NCBI GenBank assembly: GCA_021613535.1
Contig: CP075497.1
Location: 9,610,001 to 9,674,000, forward strand
DNA length: 64,000 nucleotides
Source of the DNA: Adineta vaga
Taxonomy: Eukaryota; Rotifera
Direction of reading: 5' to 3'
Shown: positions 1 through 11,147 of the stretch, one piece after another
Layout: each line of letters starts with the position of its first letter
How positions within the stretch are numbered: position 1 is the stretch's first letter
The notes under the pieces: model-generated
What the model was told of the DNA's origin: nothing
What the model saw: only the letters and a program-made list of their open reading frames with translations
Databases searched by the model: none
Program-made: the position numbers and the translations under genes

Positions 1-1660
1 TTTATTGCGATCATAAATTCATTTCATATAGATCTCGATATCTTCATTGGCGTATTGGTCTTTATTGTATGCTACTGTTACTTGTATTCTTAATTCCATT
101 CTATATTGCATATCTATTACTAAATTCAGTTAAAATCGGTAGGATATTTGTTATTTTGAAATTAAATTCATAGTTTTATGACCATTATTTAGTTCGAGAT
201 TTTCGTCTTGTCATATTTTTTACATTAATTGCGTGGTGTTTTTATTTGTATATGTTCTGGAAACTGGGCAATCCATTTCCGATTTCCAATCGACATGAAT
301 TCTTTAGTATTGAACAGTGTATAAGTCGAGTTGGAATTATCGGTGTTACAGCAATGGCTATTCTAAGTGGATTTGGTGGTAAGTTAAAAAAACATTCCAC
401 TCAAAATTAATGTACAATTCAGATGTTTTCTTTCAGCTGTCAATTGTCCATATACATATATGACGTATTTCATTAAAGTAAGTGTAACAAAAATCTATAC
501 TTTCAAATGGATAAGAATTTTTAATCGTTCGTTTAGCCTGTTACTGATAAAGATATTAGTGATGCACAAAAACGTTTGAAACAAGTCATGGAAATTGTTG
601 CTACTAAAAAGAAACGTGTTGCTTATATTGAGTATGAAAATTCTTTGAAATCTACATATAATTCTTCATTAAATTCAATGAATAATCGATTGAATTTTTT
701 CCGTCGAGTATTAAATTCAAGTTTTATGTCACCATCGAATTCAAATATGTCATATAATCTATCAACAATTAAGCAAGATATTGTAACATATGAAGAAATT
801 TCTTCACAATTATATGGTGTTCTTGTCGATTTACAAGGTGTACAACAACGAATTGAATATTCAAAGACATTGAAAGGCAAATATTTTCATGTCTTAGGAC
901 ATTTTTTTTCATTATATTGTATATGGAAAATTCTTATCTCATTCATTAATATTATTTTTAATCGAGTGGGAAAAGGTAAGATCAAAGAAATAAATTCAAA
1001 CAAAGAAATTTATTTAAAAAAATATTTTTCTTATTTAGTTGATCCAGTAACACGAGGTATTGAATTAACAGTACATTATTTCAATCTTCAATTCGATGTT
1101 AAATTTTGGTCTCAATATGTTTCATTCATATTGATTGGTATTATTGTTGTTACAAGTATTCGTGGTTTATTAATCACATTAACAAAGGTTAATTAACCAT
1201 TGATTTATCATCATTTTTATCATATTTTCCTTTTTTTGTTCTATAGTTCTTCTATATTATATCCAGTAGTCGTTCGTCAAATGTTATCGTTTTATGTCTT
1301 GCTCAATTGATGGTAGGTAGTTTTCATTGAAAGACTAGGAAATCCGGGATGATTATTTAATGCTTCTTTTCAGGGTATGTATTTCATATCTTCCGTTCTT
1401 CTGATTCGCATGAATATGCCTGCACAATATCGGTACAGTTAATCTTGAAGAGAAGGATATTCTAAATAAAAATAAATTTTGATTTTAGACAAATTATTTC
1501 GCAAGTATTGGGTGATTTACAATTCAATTTCTATCATCGATGGTTCGATTGCATCTTTCTTCTTTCGGCATTATTCAGTATTGGCATTCTTTATTTACAT
1601 TATCGAATATCTCAACAATCAATTACACTCTTTGATAAGAATGTTCAAAAGGTTGAATGA
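1..1660 (+). CDS. GPR89: Golgi pH regulator GPR89/GPHR, 3' part
   Basis: Multi-pass Golgi/ER membrane protein; the family forms an anion channel that keeps the Golgi lumen acidic. The 5' end lies outside the window. Visible exons: <1-138, 193-378, 437-478, 537-975, 1039-1187, 1247-1312, 1374-1432 and 1489-1660, ending in TGA at 1658-1660. The family signatures are present in order: a W-K-L-G-x-P-F-P stretch, S-R-V-G-I-I-G-V-T followed by a G-F-G turn, C-P-Y-T-Y-M, the soluble loop ending R-I-E-Y-S-K-T-x-K-G-K-Y-F, then D-P-V-T-R-G-I-E and F-D-V-K-F-W-S-Q, and a C-terminal Y-H-R-W-F-D before the last membrane helix. All introns are about 40-65 bp. The match to animal GPR89 is close along the whole visible length, so the call is firm although the N-terminus is missing. 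Confidence 0.95.
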
Positions 1661-2267
1661 ATGAAAACAAAAATTCCGAGTTTCTATTTTTCGTCTTTTT
1701 TTTATTTAGGTTTATTCTTGATATTTGATTCCTATCTTCCGTATGTGTATGAATGTGTATTTGTCAGCAATAAATGCATTTATGGAAAACTATTGTTGAT
1801 TGATGTCTTGTCAAAAGAGAAAAGATTTCGGCTTCTTTTTTTTAACATATGAAACGAGAAATAAACTTATGTATTTAAATTTGAATTATTATTCAAAGAA
1901 AAACGAATATGAGTAAAAGTATTTAATTTGTGACTGATACTGAGGTCAAACAGCATATTAATCAAAAGAAAATTCTACCACCCACATGTTATTTGCATAG
2001 ATACAGCTTCTTTTCTCTTTGCTGTACAGAAATTCGATCAGATTTTCGATATCACCTTTGTTGTCATCAACTGAAGAGAAACAAAAATTCGATACGTTTC
2101 CCTCTATGTTGGCACCGAAATGAGAAAATAAGGATTTGTAATATGACTCGTTTTTATAATTGATTAAGAGACAACAGAAGATAGATATTATTGTATAAAA
2201 GAAAGTCGAATCACCTTCATTCTGTCATTTTGTTATTTGAAAGTCGAATGAAAAATATCTTTTGTTC
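1661..2267. other. Intergenic, GPR89 to first Hog gene
   Basis: AT-rich spacer. AATAAA-type sequence near 1858-1864 (GAAATAAAC) could serve GPR89 polyadenylation. Small open frames here have no recognisable composition or motif. No RNA gene or repeat is seen. Confidence 0.5.
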
Positions 2268-3476
2268 ATGGTGAGGAAGCAATTAAAAATATGATATTTA
2301 CAAACGGTTCAGTATATATTTAGATTTGTTGGAAATTTATATTTATTCTTGCCGCATTAACAACGGCAACACAAGCGGATTGTCCATTGAGCCAAAATCC
2401 AAAAGCTGTCATTGAATGTCTTCGTTACATAACATCAGGTCTTTATGGAGCTATTACAAAAGGTGAGTGAAACATCAAGGTTAGAGAAGAAAAACGATGT
2501 TTCCAATGATCTATTATAGATTTAAAAATAATATGTAATATCGCATCTGATATTGCAAGTTGCGCAAGAAGAGAATTGGGTGATTGTGTGGCAGCAGAAG
2601 TAAAATAATAATTCTAAAACTATTATTGTTATCATCTATAGATATTTTTATTAGGTTGGAAGAAAAGCACTTGATGAAGTTAGAGATTTGGCTGAAAACT
2701 GTTGTCCAGATCGAAATCATCCACGATGCCCGATTCGAGGTTTGTCTAGAAAATCCATTCGATAATGATATTTCATCATATTTCATTCTACTCTCATTAG
2801 ATTCAATAATACATGACCAACGTTGTTTTGCAGCTGATTCTCTTGTTACTCTTGCAAATGGTCAACACAAATCTATTGCACATCTACAATCTCATGACAT
2901 ACTTCTCGCCTATAGCGACAAAACAAAACAGATCATTCCAACACACCTTCTTACCATGCTCGACTTTCAGCTTCATCGATTCGGTAACTCACTGCATTCA
3001 CTTGTCATTTCAAACATATCTACACACGTTTATCCACTCTAGCTCTCTTCAAACAAGTGACAACTACTAGTGGTCGACAGCTATCACTCACTTCATCTCA
3101 TCTTCTTCCAACAAACGAACATGGCTATGTGATGGCCAAAGATCTTCACATAGGAATGAGCATCTATGTGATGAGTGATGAGAAGGTGTTGAGAAGTGAA
3201 ACAATTACGAATGTGACAGACGTTATGAAACAAGGATATGTTGCTCCACTGACTGCTGAAGGTACATTGATCGTGAATGATGTTGCAGCATCGTGTTATG
3301 CAACAATCAACAGTCATCATGTTGCTCATTTTGCAGTGGCACCAATGCGGTGGTGGTATGGTGTGTTTGGAATGTCACGGAAAGGATGTGATGAAATAGA
3401 AGGTGTGCATTGGTTTGCAAAGATGCTGTATGAAATAACTGCATATCTTGTTCCATCGATCATCCACAAAGGATAA
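2268..3476 (+). CDS. Secreted 8-Cys domain + Hedgehog-type Hog autoprocessing protein, copy A
   Basis: Exons: 2268-2270 (the ATG alone), 2324-2462, 2520-2599, 2655-2739, 2801-2983 and 3043-3476. The start is the ATG just before the first donor; the next exon encodes a hydrophobic signal peptide ending near T-Q-A. Then comes a compact domain of about 82 residues with spacing C-x11-C-x19-C-x8-C-x7-C-x19-CC-x7-C, which I do not recognise. It joins at R-C-F-A-A-D-S to a complete Hog domain: nucleophile Cys, T-S-S-H (TxxH) block, A-P-L-T-A-E-G-T-L and S-C-Y-A, then an A-P-M-R-W-W-Y and G-V-H-W-F-A-K-M-L-Y tail like the sterol-recognition end of Hedgehog. By family analogy the protein should cleave before the Cys and may attach a lipid to the N-terminal fragment. 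It is not a Hedgehog: no signalling domain of that type is present. Copy B lies downstream. Confidence 0.87.
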
Positions 3477-4044
3477 ACAAATTTCTCTTCTTTTGTAATC
3501 TATCTATTTACATGTTAACACGAACGGACTGATTTATTTAAGAACGAAATTAAAGTGATTCAACATACACATACAATAATAGATACTTTATAAGATTTGA
3601 ATGACGAAGGAATTCGTGTGTTTTCAAAGATTTCTAATCATAAATAATCATTGATGATAAAATATATGACAACAATCATGTTAGGTAAATCTATGTCTAA
3701 ACGTCCATCTTTCAGTTTACTATTGCAACCTCACTTTTCCGAGTTATTTTGTTTTCTACATTTCGAAATCGGATACGAATTTGTTTATTTGGCAAAAGGA
3801 AGTATATCCAGTGATAGAATTGTCAACACTTGATTTAAATAAAAATGCATCACGTTTCATATATCATAAACCAGCACTAACATGATCTTTCTGTGTGATG
3901 AATTAATCGCTCGAAATCTTTGAATATTTATTTTTTTCAATTTCGAGAAAACGAAATCAATGTATGCAGTCGTTTGTCTTATGCACCAGAAAAAAAGGTT
4001 TGTAATTTCAGCTTCTCTTATCACAAAGAAGTGACATGATATAA
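3477..4044. other. Spacer between the two Hog copies
   Basis: No gene seen. Sequence after the copy A stop does not match sequence after the copy B stop, so the near-identity of the two genes ends at the stop codon. A 60-codon open frame at 3651-3833 has no supporting feature. Confidence 0.5.
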
Positions 4045-4128
4045 ATGGTGAACAACATTTGCATATTCATTTGTCGAACGTTATTTTCGAAGGCAATCTA
4101 CCTTGCCACTCTCGTAATACTATTCATC

Positions 4129-5336
4129 ATGGTAAGTTGATTATAATAATATAATATATTATTGATAAATGATTATGACGGATCGATATAGATATTGTTC
4201 AAAATCCTATGTTTCTTTGGTTGTTTTGTTTTGATCACAAATGCCAAATGTAATTTAACAGCAGAACCATTGGAATTAATTGATTGCCTATCGCATATGA
4301 GCACCATATTACTTGGATTTGCAAAAAATGGTTCGAATAAAAGTGCATCTTTTATATGTTAACTATTGAATATGTTTCAGATATCGGAAGGGTATGTCGA
4401 TCAACTTCCTTGATTGCGCAATGTGCCCAAGGTCATTTATCGGAATGTGTTGGACAACAGGTTTGTTAAAATACCGTTCTTCGTGTAAGGAACTATTGCA
4501 GTTCCTATATTTTCTCTATACAGCTTGGTATCGCAGCTTTAAACGAAATCAAAAACTTGGCACTAAATTGTTGTCCAGATCGTAACAGTGCAAACTGTTC
4601 TTTTCGAGGTTTATTTCATATAGGCAATCTTAGTCTATGTATTGTTCCCTTTTCCTATAGACTCGACACTAAAAGATCAACGTTGTTTTGCAGCTGATTC
4701 TCTTGTTACTCTTGCAAATGGTCAACACAAATCCATTGCACATCTACAATCTCATGACATACTTCTCGCCTATAGCGACAAAACAAAACAGATCATTTCA
4801 ACACACCTTCTTACCATGCTCGACTTTCAGCCTCGTCGGTTCGGTAACTCACTGCATTCACTTGTCATTTCAAACATATCTACACACGTTTATCCACTCT
4901 AGCTCTCTTCAAACAAGTGACAACTACTAGTGGTCGACAGCTATCACTCACTTCATCTCATCTTCTTCCAACAAATGAACATGGCTATGTGATGGCCAAA
5001 GATCTTCACATAGGAATGAGCATCTATGTGATGAGTGATGAGAAGGTGTTGAGAAGTGAAACAATTACGAATGTGACAGACGTTATGAAACAAGGATATG
5101 TTGCTCCACTGACTGCTGAAGGTACATTGATCGTGAATGATGTTGCAGCATCTTGTTATGCAACAATCAACAGTCATTATGTTGCTCATTTCGCAGTGGC
5201 ACCAATGCGGTGGTGGTATGGTGTGTTTGGAATGTCACGGAAAGGATGTGATGAAATAGAAGGTGTGCATTGGTTTGCAAAGATGCTGTATGAAATAACT
5301 GCATATCTTGTTCCATCGATCATTCACAAAGGATGA
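4129..5336 (+). CDS. Secreted 8-Cys domain + Hedgehog-type Hog autoprocessing protein, copy B
   Basis: Same exon plan as copy A: ATG at 4129-4131 flush with a GTAAG donor, then 4192-4330, 4381-4460, 4524-4608, 4661-4843 and 4903-5336. An in-frame ATG at 4045 would add 28 hydrophobic residues and is an alternative start. The signal peptide ends near T-N-A, before K-C. The Cys domain keeps every spacing of copy A but only about 40% of residues by eye. From about 4675 the Hog domain matches copy A at a constant offset of 1860 bp, with about 11 substitutions and no indels in some 660 bp, intron included. The four amino-acid differences I count avoid the nucleophile Cys, TxxH and S-C-Y-A. Expected role is as for copy A: secretion, self-cleavage at R|C-F and release of a different Cys-rich fragment. 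Confidence 0.87.
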
Positions 5337-6227
5337 ATAATATACGTGATTGACCTGTATCGACAATACTATAAACGATAATTTCCCGCTTTTAATATAT
5401 CTGTATTGTATAACAAATATGCGAATATAAGAAATTAAAATAAAATTCTTGAATATTTTATATCAAAGTGATCGTTAAGTGATGAATCGACAGCTAGTGT
5501 GCATTTTATGTAGACTGATGAGTAGGATAGAATTGATATTTTACTATTATTGTGTACGTTATTCAACTCTTTCTGGAGTTGTTACACAATATGAACAGAT
5601 AACCAGCACTATAGTAATAAGGTCTTTTCGTAGAATATACGATACAAAAGAGAATAGATAGTCGGCGGGCCGATTTGTTCATTTATGTAAAATATCTTTT
5701 TCTTCTGATGATGCAAATATGAACGGATACATACTCTCTTCAAAGTAAAATCATACGTTACATACACTTGCCTTTCTATTTACTACATGCCATAAATGTT
5801 GACAGAAAAATGTACTAAAATAAATTATAAAAATCACGCGTCAAAACAGAATAGTGATGATTTTTACGAAAAAAAGAAACGAACGTTTAGTAGACTATGT
5901 GTATGTTTATTCTAAGACGATTGAAGATTACGAGAATTTCAAGTATAAAAATTTAATTGTGCGTAAAAGGAAGCTACAGAAAGAGCATATGAAAACAAAA
6001 AAAAGAAAAAGATACGCAAATCCAAATGAATGAGCAATAGAATATTTCTTCTCGACAAAATAATCATGTTTTGTTTACGTTTTCTTCCGAAGTTTCTTTT
6101 ATTAAAACTGATATTCTGCGAAATTTCTTTCCGATAAAACTAAAATCAATAATTCTCTTCTGAAATCTCTATTCATTGTGCGACAACACTTTGATTTTCA
6201 TTTCACATGCATTGTTTTTCTAAACTT
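5337..6227. other. Intergenic between Hog copy B and FkbM gene
   Basis: AT-rich (many A/T runs), no third Hog fragment and no RNA gene seen. It separates converging genes, so it holds two 3' flanks. TTTATT near 6099-6104, AATAAA on the minus strand, may serve the FkbM gene. Confidence 0.5.
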
Positions 6228-7218
6228 TCAACAGAGAAGATTTCTTGGATATGATTTTTTAATCCAAAAAACATTTCCTGGCCATTCTTTATTTAGCCAT
6301 TCATTTGGATTAAGTTCTTTACAATATGGATCTGTAGGAATATAATCACGAGCAGCAAAAAAATTCACTATAAATTGATATCGTTTTTTATGATTAACTC
6401 GCCAAGAATGCCATTCCATCATAATATAAGGAATATTAATCTGATCAAATATTTTCGAACCAGTTTGACACATATAACTTTCTGATGTTTCAATATCTAT
6501 TTTAATCATTGCTGTTTTAACTTTTCGTTCGATTAATATTGGTAGTAAATCATCGAATTCAATCGTTTTGACAACAAATTCATTTTTCGATTGTTTTTCT
6601 GTTGTTCGATTTACTAATCTTATACCACTTGGATCATCTGTTGTTAGAGTTAAATATTTACCTGCAACTGAATAAAGAGCATTTTGAACAAGAACAACTC
6701 GTTGTTGAGCATTTCGCATTTGTATTGCACGAGCTATGCGTTCAATTCCCGGTCGATAACATTCAATAACTAAAGTGAAACGTCCAAGAGCACCTGCTGT
6801 GAACATTGTAAATCCACCAATATTGGCTCCAATATCAATCATGTCCATTCCCGGATTACGAATTAGAATATTTAACAAACGTGTCACATCCGAATCTTCC
6901 CAAACTCGTAGGACACGAACTCTCACTGACTGTATCATGTTTTGAATGCAGACAAAGATTAGTATGATATAAATTAAATAATTTTACTGTTTCAATACAT
7001 GTAAAATTCCTGTCAAGAGATGGATCATCCGGATTAATAATATTAACATTAGGAGAGAGAAGTTCAGATGTTTGAAATGATCCATATTTGTATTTTTGAT
7101 GGATTACTTGAAAAAATCGCAGAATGAATAAGCATAGCGAAATGAATATAATCAATTGGAAAACATTACGACCAACTTTAATAGTATATGTCGATACACG
7201 CATTCTTCGATTGTTCAA
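6228..7218 (-). CDS. Type II membrane FkbM-family methyltransferase, frameshifted
   Basis: The FkbM family are SAM-dependent O-methyltransferases, often acting on sugars or secondary metabolites. The N-terminal part (7218 down to about 6930) has a short basic cytosolic end and one hydrophobic segment near residues 20-37, suggesting a Golgi-type anchor. The catalytic part holds the SAM motif D-I-G-A-N-I-G-G-F-T, an acidic residue in V-I-E-C-Y-R-P, I-K-I-D-I-E with a following E, and M-E-W-H near the end. The two parts are in different frames: the first reads through C-L-H-S-K-H-D-T-V-S-E and the second resumes at V-W-E-D-S-D, so one base must be dropped between about 6895 and 6935. Either this is an assembly indel or the copy is inactive. 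No spliceable intron fits; a GT..AG stretch there is only 22 bp. Confidence 0.75.
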
Positions 7219-8420
7219 TGATTAAACCAGTTTTGATAATTCGATAGCTTTTTTTCTGTCCTAAACAGAAACTTTTAGAATGAATATAGTACACAGTTAA
7301 CGTACTGTATAAATAGAAAATGAAATGGATGAAAAAGAATCAGAACGCGAAAGTTATGAATCATTCATGCTATGTTATTTCACCTTTTTCGAGGAAAACA
7401 AAACTTTGCAATTCACTTCTTTGTCTGTTCGAAAAAGGCCCATCTACTATTCTCATTTCAAAAACAAAATACGAAATATTTACTTATGTTTTATGTAAAT
7501 ACTTCCTTAATTGCGTGGAAACACTTAGAAAAACTGCTTTTATGTATTTATAGTTTCCATCACATGTAATGTTTGAATTTTATTGCCTATAAGTAGTTTT
7601 TTATGATCTAGTCTGAATCATTTGTATACAATTTACTTACAATTACTTCAACTTAATATTCTAAGTATTTGAATGGATCTATACACTGTTGAAGAAATAA
7701 CATAAATTATACTTGTAGTTATTCTATGTATGGAGGAAATGAAGAATATTTATAGATAGAAAATAGTTTTCTCTCTGAAATTACATCGTTCATCATTTCA
7801 AATATCGTTTGAAAATGTATAATTCATTCTGTTCATTTCCATATCAATTCACAAGAATGCGTTATCAACATCGTCAAAATATTTACTTTTCTTTGAATAT
7901 GAAAATTTATGATCTTCACTATCAAGTTTCTCAAAAAAATTATCGAAACAAAATGTAAAAGTAATGATGAAATTTTGTACGCATCTTAAAAAGATTTGTA
8001 TTGAGAAAGTCAAAAGCATTCTATTTAAATTACTTGTACAACGATGTTTGATGATACAAAATATAATGTACACAACTCTCGTATATTTACAGATCAAAGA
8101 GAATTAAGTGTTATATAATGATGAAATTAATTTTTCGTTAAGCTTTTTGTTTTTGATATTTGGTTGTATTGTATATTGAGGACATTTGTTTGTTATTATT
8201 AAAAGAACTGGAGAAATCATTCCTATTTGTTTTTTATGGAATGAAAGGTCATTGGAAGGGAAATGAGAGTGACTTTTTTTTATCTTGATAAGACCAACGG
8301 ATAGAAAAGGTCTTATATGAGAAGATTTCAGATTTAAGCTGAAATGACAGCTTTCTTTTTCTTCCAGATATTTCTACATAAGTAGAATATTGTAAGATTT
8401 TTCAGTCGTAAAGAGACAAG
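7219..8420. other. Divergent intergenic region
   Basis: It lies between the 5' ends of the minus-strand FkbM gene and the plus-strand 908-aa gene, so it should hold both promoters. It is AT-rich. Small frames at 7320-7569 and 7849-8097 look like chance ORFs: lysine/phenylalanine-rich, without motif. Confidence 0.45.
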
Positions 8421-11147
8421 ATGAATGATCTACAATACATTATTATCACTATCATTACTATTCTATTAATGAACAATATGAACAGTACTTTTATTCCTAA
8501 TCGAACCGATTACAATGCATATGGTGTTAAAATAAGCATGAATGAAAATTTTCTTGTTTTAGCTCAAAATCAAAATGATCCTCCAACTTTTCTTATACAA
8601 TTTGCTCCTTATAATAATACACCACTACCACTTCAATGCACTACTTATCATGCAAATCTAACAAATACTTTTATATATACCGTTGCTGTTGGTAAAAATC
8701 AACCTCAAAATAATATTCATTTCTATTTCATTGGTGAATTAACAAATAATCATAGTGGAATTCTAGTTGGTATGGCCATATATAATCGAACGAATGTCAC
8801 AAAAAATCTTGATTCAAATTCATCGTTAATATGTAATACAAGTTTTACATATTATTTTCAATGGATTACTAATTATCAACATCAAGAATATCTTATACTT
8901 GGTGTTGAACCTTCAGGTCAATTTGTGTATGGATTTTCGAATGAATTTATTTTTATATTTGATTCACGAAATACATCTACGCTTGATATTTGGAAGGGAA
9001 ATTTAACATGGCCTGATGCATCGTTTATACCTAATGCTGTCGATATTCATGAAAGATTCGGTGTCATTTCAGGATTTATTTATAATGGTCAAAATTCTAC
9101 AGTAAAATATAGTCCAATGATTTATTTAATGAATTATAATCTGTCAAATCATCATCCAATTGTAGTTAATCAATATCAACCTATTGCAACACCATCAACA
9201 TGGCAAGATTTATTATCAAATGCTGATGCAAATTATTATTCAGCTAAATATGATATGTCTGTTAGTATCAATGAATATGGAGATGTTTTAGTTGGAATGC
9301 AATTTATCAATCGTGTATTTCTATTTTCTGTTAATATCACAAAACCAACGAAACTTAATTTTATTAGTAGACATACAAATGGACGAACATTGGGCAATGG
9401 AAAGAATATCGCTTGGTTACAAAATGGTATTGCTGCATTAATAGTCAATGTGTATTCATTGGATTATATATGGTCAACATCTCAAATTCATATTTATGGT
9501 ATTCAATCGGATGGTTATAATTCAAATAGTACACCACTTTCAGTATTTCCGAATAATCATCAAAAACTACCGACAAGTATTGATCCTGTATTCTTAAATA
9601 TAGTTTCATCACCGTCATCCTTAGCCTTACTTGATAATCGAGGACATATTATTATATTTCTTCCCACATTACCAGGTTTCTATTTAACCATACAAGAAAC
9701 GGGTACAATGCCGTTAATTACTACAGCACAACCATGTTTAGCTGGAACATATAAAAATCAATCAGGAATTCACGATTGTACTCTTTGTCCAGTTGGTACA
9801 AAAAATCCTGGAAATATTACTACATACTGTACTCCATGTTCACCAAATACATTCTGTCCACTTGCATCAGTCAATGAAGTATCTCAAACAGCATTACATA
9901 CTGTTAATCAAGCTATTCCATATCCTAAATCACCAGAAAGTGTCATCTTTGATGATATTCTTATTCGAAATATGTTTAGTATTGGACCTGGTCGTTGTTT
10001 ACCTATTTCACCTTTATTTTGGACATTAATCGTTGCTGGTTTAGCTGTTACGGTCATCACAATTATGGGTATTTTAAAATTTTTTATTAAAAATCCACGT
10101 GGAGGACAAATTCGTTCATTATTAAAATGTATTTTTCGACATACAGATCTGATTGGTGAAGGTGAATTATGGGTTGGTGGTTTAGCATCATTTTCTCTAG
10201 TTGTATTAATAACATTTGCATGCGTATTCAGTAATCATTATGTAAAACAATATCCTATAGAAACATCATCAGATTCTTTGTTTGCATGTGATGCATCTAT
10301 AAGAAATGCTAAATTTGAAACGAGTGTACAATCTTTAGCAATTCCATTAACAGATGCTGATCAAAAAATGTTTGACTTATTAAATAATCAAGCATTTCTT
10401 TTAAATGTTGATTTTGTTAATACGGTAATTAAATGTGATACCGTTTCACTTGAAGCATTATTTGGTATAACATGGTCAACAATTCGATGGTTAGATTGTA
10501 ATAATAATAATTCAACTTTATCTTTATCAATACCACTTCCTTATCAAATTATATCCGTACAGATTTCTATAGCTGATATACGAACAATAGGAGCAATTCG
10601 TATTGGTCTCTATGGACGAGAACAAACGAGTGAGAATTATGTTTTAAAAGAATTAAATTTTTATCATGCATTTTATAAGAATGAATATATCTTAGCAAGA
10701 AATTTACCTGTCGCACTTTCATTAACTAAAGTCGTAAATGAAACATTATCAATCGATGGAGGAGATGCAATTTTTAGTGGAATTTATATTCCAACATTTA
10801 CAGTTGATTATAATAGTTTATTTTTTTCAGCTGATCAATTTGTTCGTTCAACATTAACTTTAACAACATTAACACTTGTTATTACTGAAACACCATATTA
10901 TGTAAAAAATCTACAAGAACCTATTGCTAAACCATCGGAAGTTATTTTTCAAAATTTATTATTTACTACCGTATGTTTAGAATTATTTGGTCTGATATTT
11001 CTATCATACAAATTACTTTTTAAACCATTTTATTTGAATGTTATGAAGAAACATCGACATGAAAAAGGAGAACAAAATAATTATGAAATAAAACAATTGA
11101 ATGACACATTCCTATCTTTAGACAAGATTCACACGGTATATTTCTAA
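8421..11147 (+). CDS. Large intronless membrane protein, function unknown
   Basis: One uninterrupted 908-codon frame, unusual beside intron-rich neighbours. The N-terminus (residues 1-22) is hydrophobic and can act as signal peptide. Residues about 25-435 form an N-glycosylation-rich extracellular region (many N-x-T/S) with recurring beta-type segments, perhaps a propeller; that is a guess. Residues about 442-481 are a small Cys-rich module of the G-T-Y..C..C-P-x-G type seen in ephrin-receptor/GCC2-like repeats. Membrane helices follow near 533-553 and 582-605, then a second extracellular stretch of about 230 residues, and a last helix near 845-868 with a charged cytosolic tail. AATAAA lies about 30 bp after the stop. 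I do not recognise an orthologue and assign no function; the intronless form suggests retroposition, transfer or a lineage-specific family. Confidence 0.82.
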   Translation: MNDLQYIIITIITILLMNNMNSTFIPNRTDYNAYGVKISMNENFLVLAQNQNDPPTFLIQFAPYNNTPLPLQCTTYHANLTNTFIYTVAVGKNQPQNNIHFYFIGELTNNHSGILVGMAIYNRTNVTKNLDSNSSLICNTSFTYYFQWITNYQHQEYLILGVEPSGQFVYGFSNEFIFIFDSRNTSTLDIWKGNLTWPDASFIPNAVDIHERFGVISGFIYNGQNSTVKYSPMIYLMNYNLSNHHPIVVNQYQPIATPSTWQDLLSNADANYYSAKYDMSVSINEYGDVLVGMQFINRVFLFSVNITKPTKLNFISRHTNGRTLGNGKNIAWLQNGIAALIVNVYSLDYIWSTSQIHIYGIQSDGYNSNSTPLSVFPNNHQKLPTSIDPVFLNIVSSPSSLALLDNRGHIIIFLPTLPGFYLTIQETGTMPLITTAQPCLAGTYKNQSGIHDCTLCPVGTKNPGNITTYCTPCSPNTFCPLASVNEVSQTALHTVNQAIPYPKSPESVIFDDILIRNMFSIGPGRCLPISPLFWTLIVAGLAVTVITIMGILKFFIKNPRGGQIRSLLKCIFRHTDLIGEGELWVGGLASFSLVVLITFACVFSNHYVKQYPIETSSDSLFACDASIRNAKFETSVQSLAIPLTDADQKMFDLLNNQAFLLNVDFVNTVIKCDTVSLEALFGITWSTIRWLDCNNNNSTLSLSIPLPYQIISVQISIADIRTIGAIRIGLYGREQTSENYVLKELNFYHAFYKNEYILARNLPVALSLTKVVNETLSIDGGDAIFSGIYIPTFTVDYNSLFFSADQFVRSTLTLTTLTLVITETPYYVKNLQEPIAKPSEVIFQNLLFTTVCLELFGLIFLSYKLLFKPFYLNVMKKHRHEKGEQNNYEIKQLNDTFLSLDKIHTVYF

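Noticed and set aside
2584-3070. Long open frames in other phases across the Hog genes (also 4642-4930).
   Set aside because: They read through introns; the spliced frame gives the full Hog motifs.
2801-3476. Reading the Hint domain as an intein.
   Set aside because: The domain is C-terminal, has the Hedgehog-type S-C-Y-A and tail, and no downstream extein exists.
6895-6938. A 22-bp GT..AG stretch whose removal restores the FkbM frame; a similar 22-bp stretch exists in the DUF2804 gene near 37728-37752.
   Set aside because: 22 bp is far below the 40-65 bp introns seen throughout the window, and in DUF2804 it would delete conserved residues. A one-base indel is simpler.
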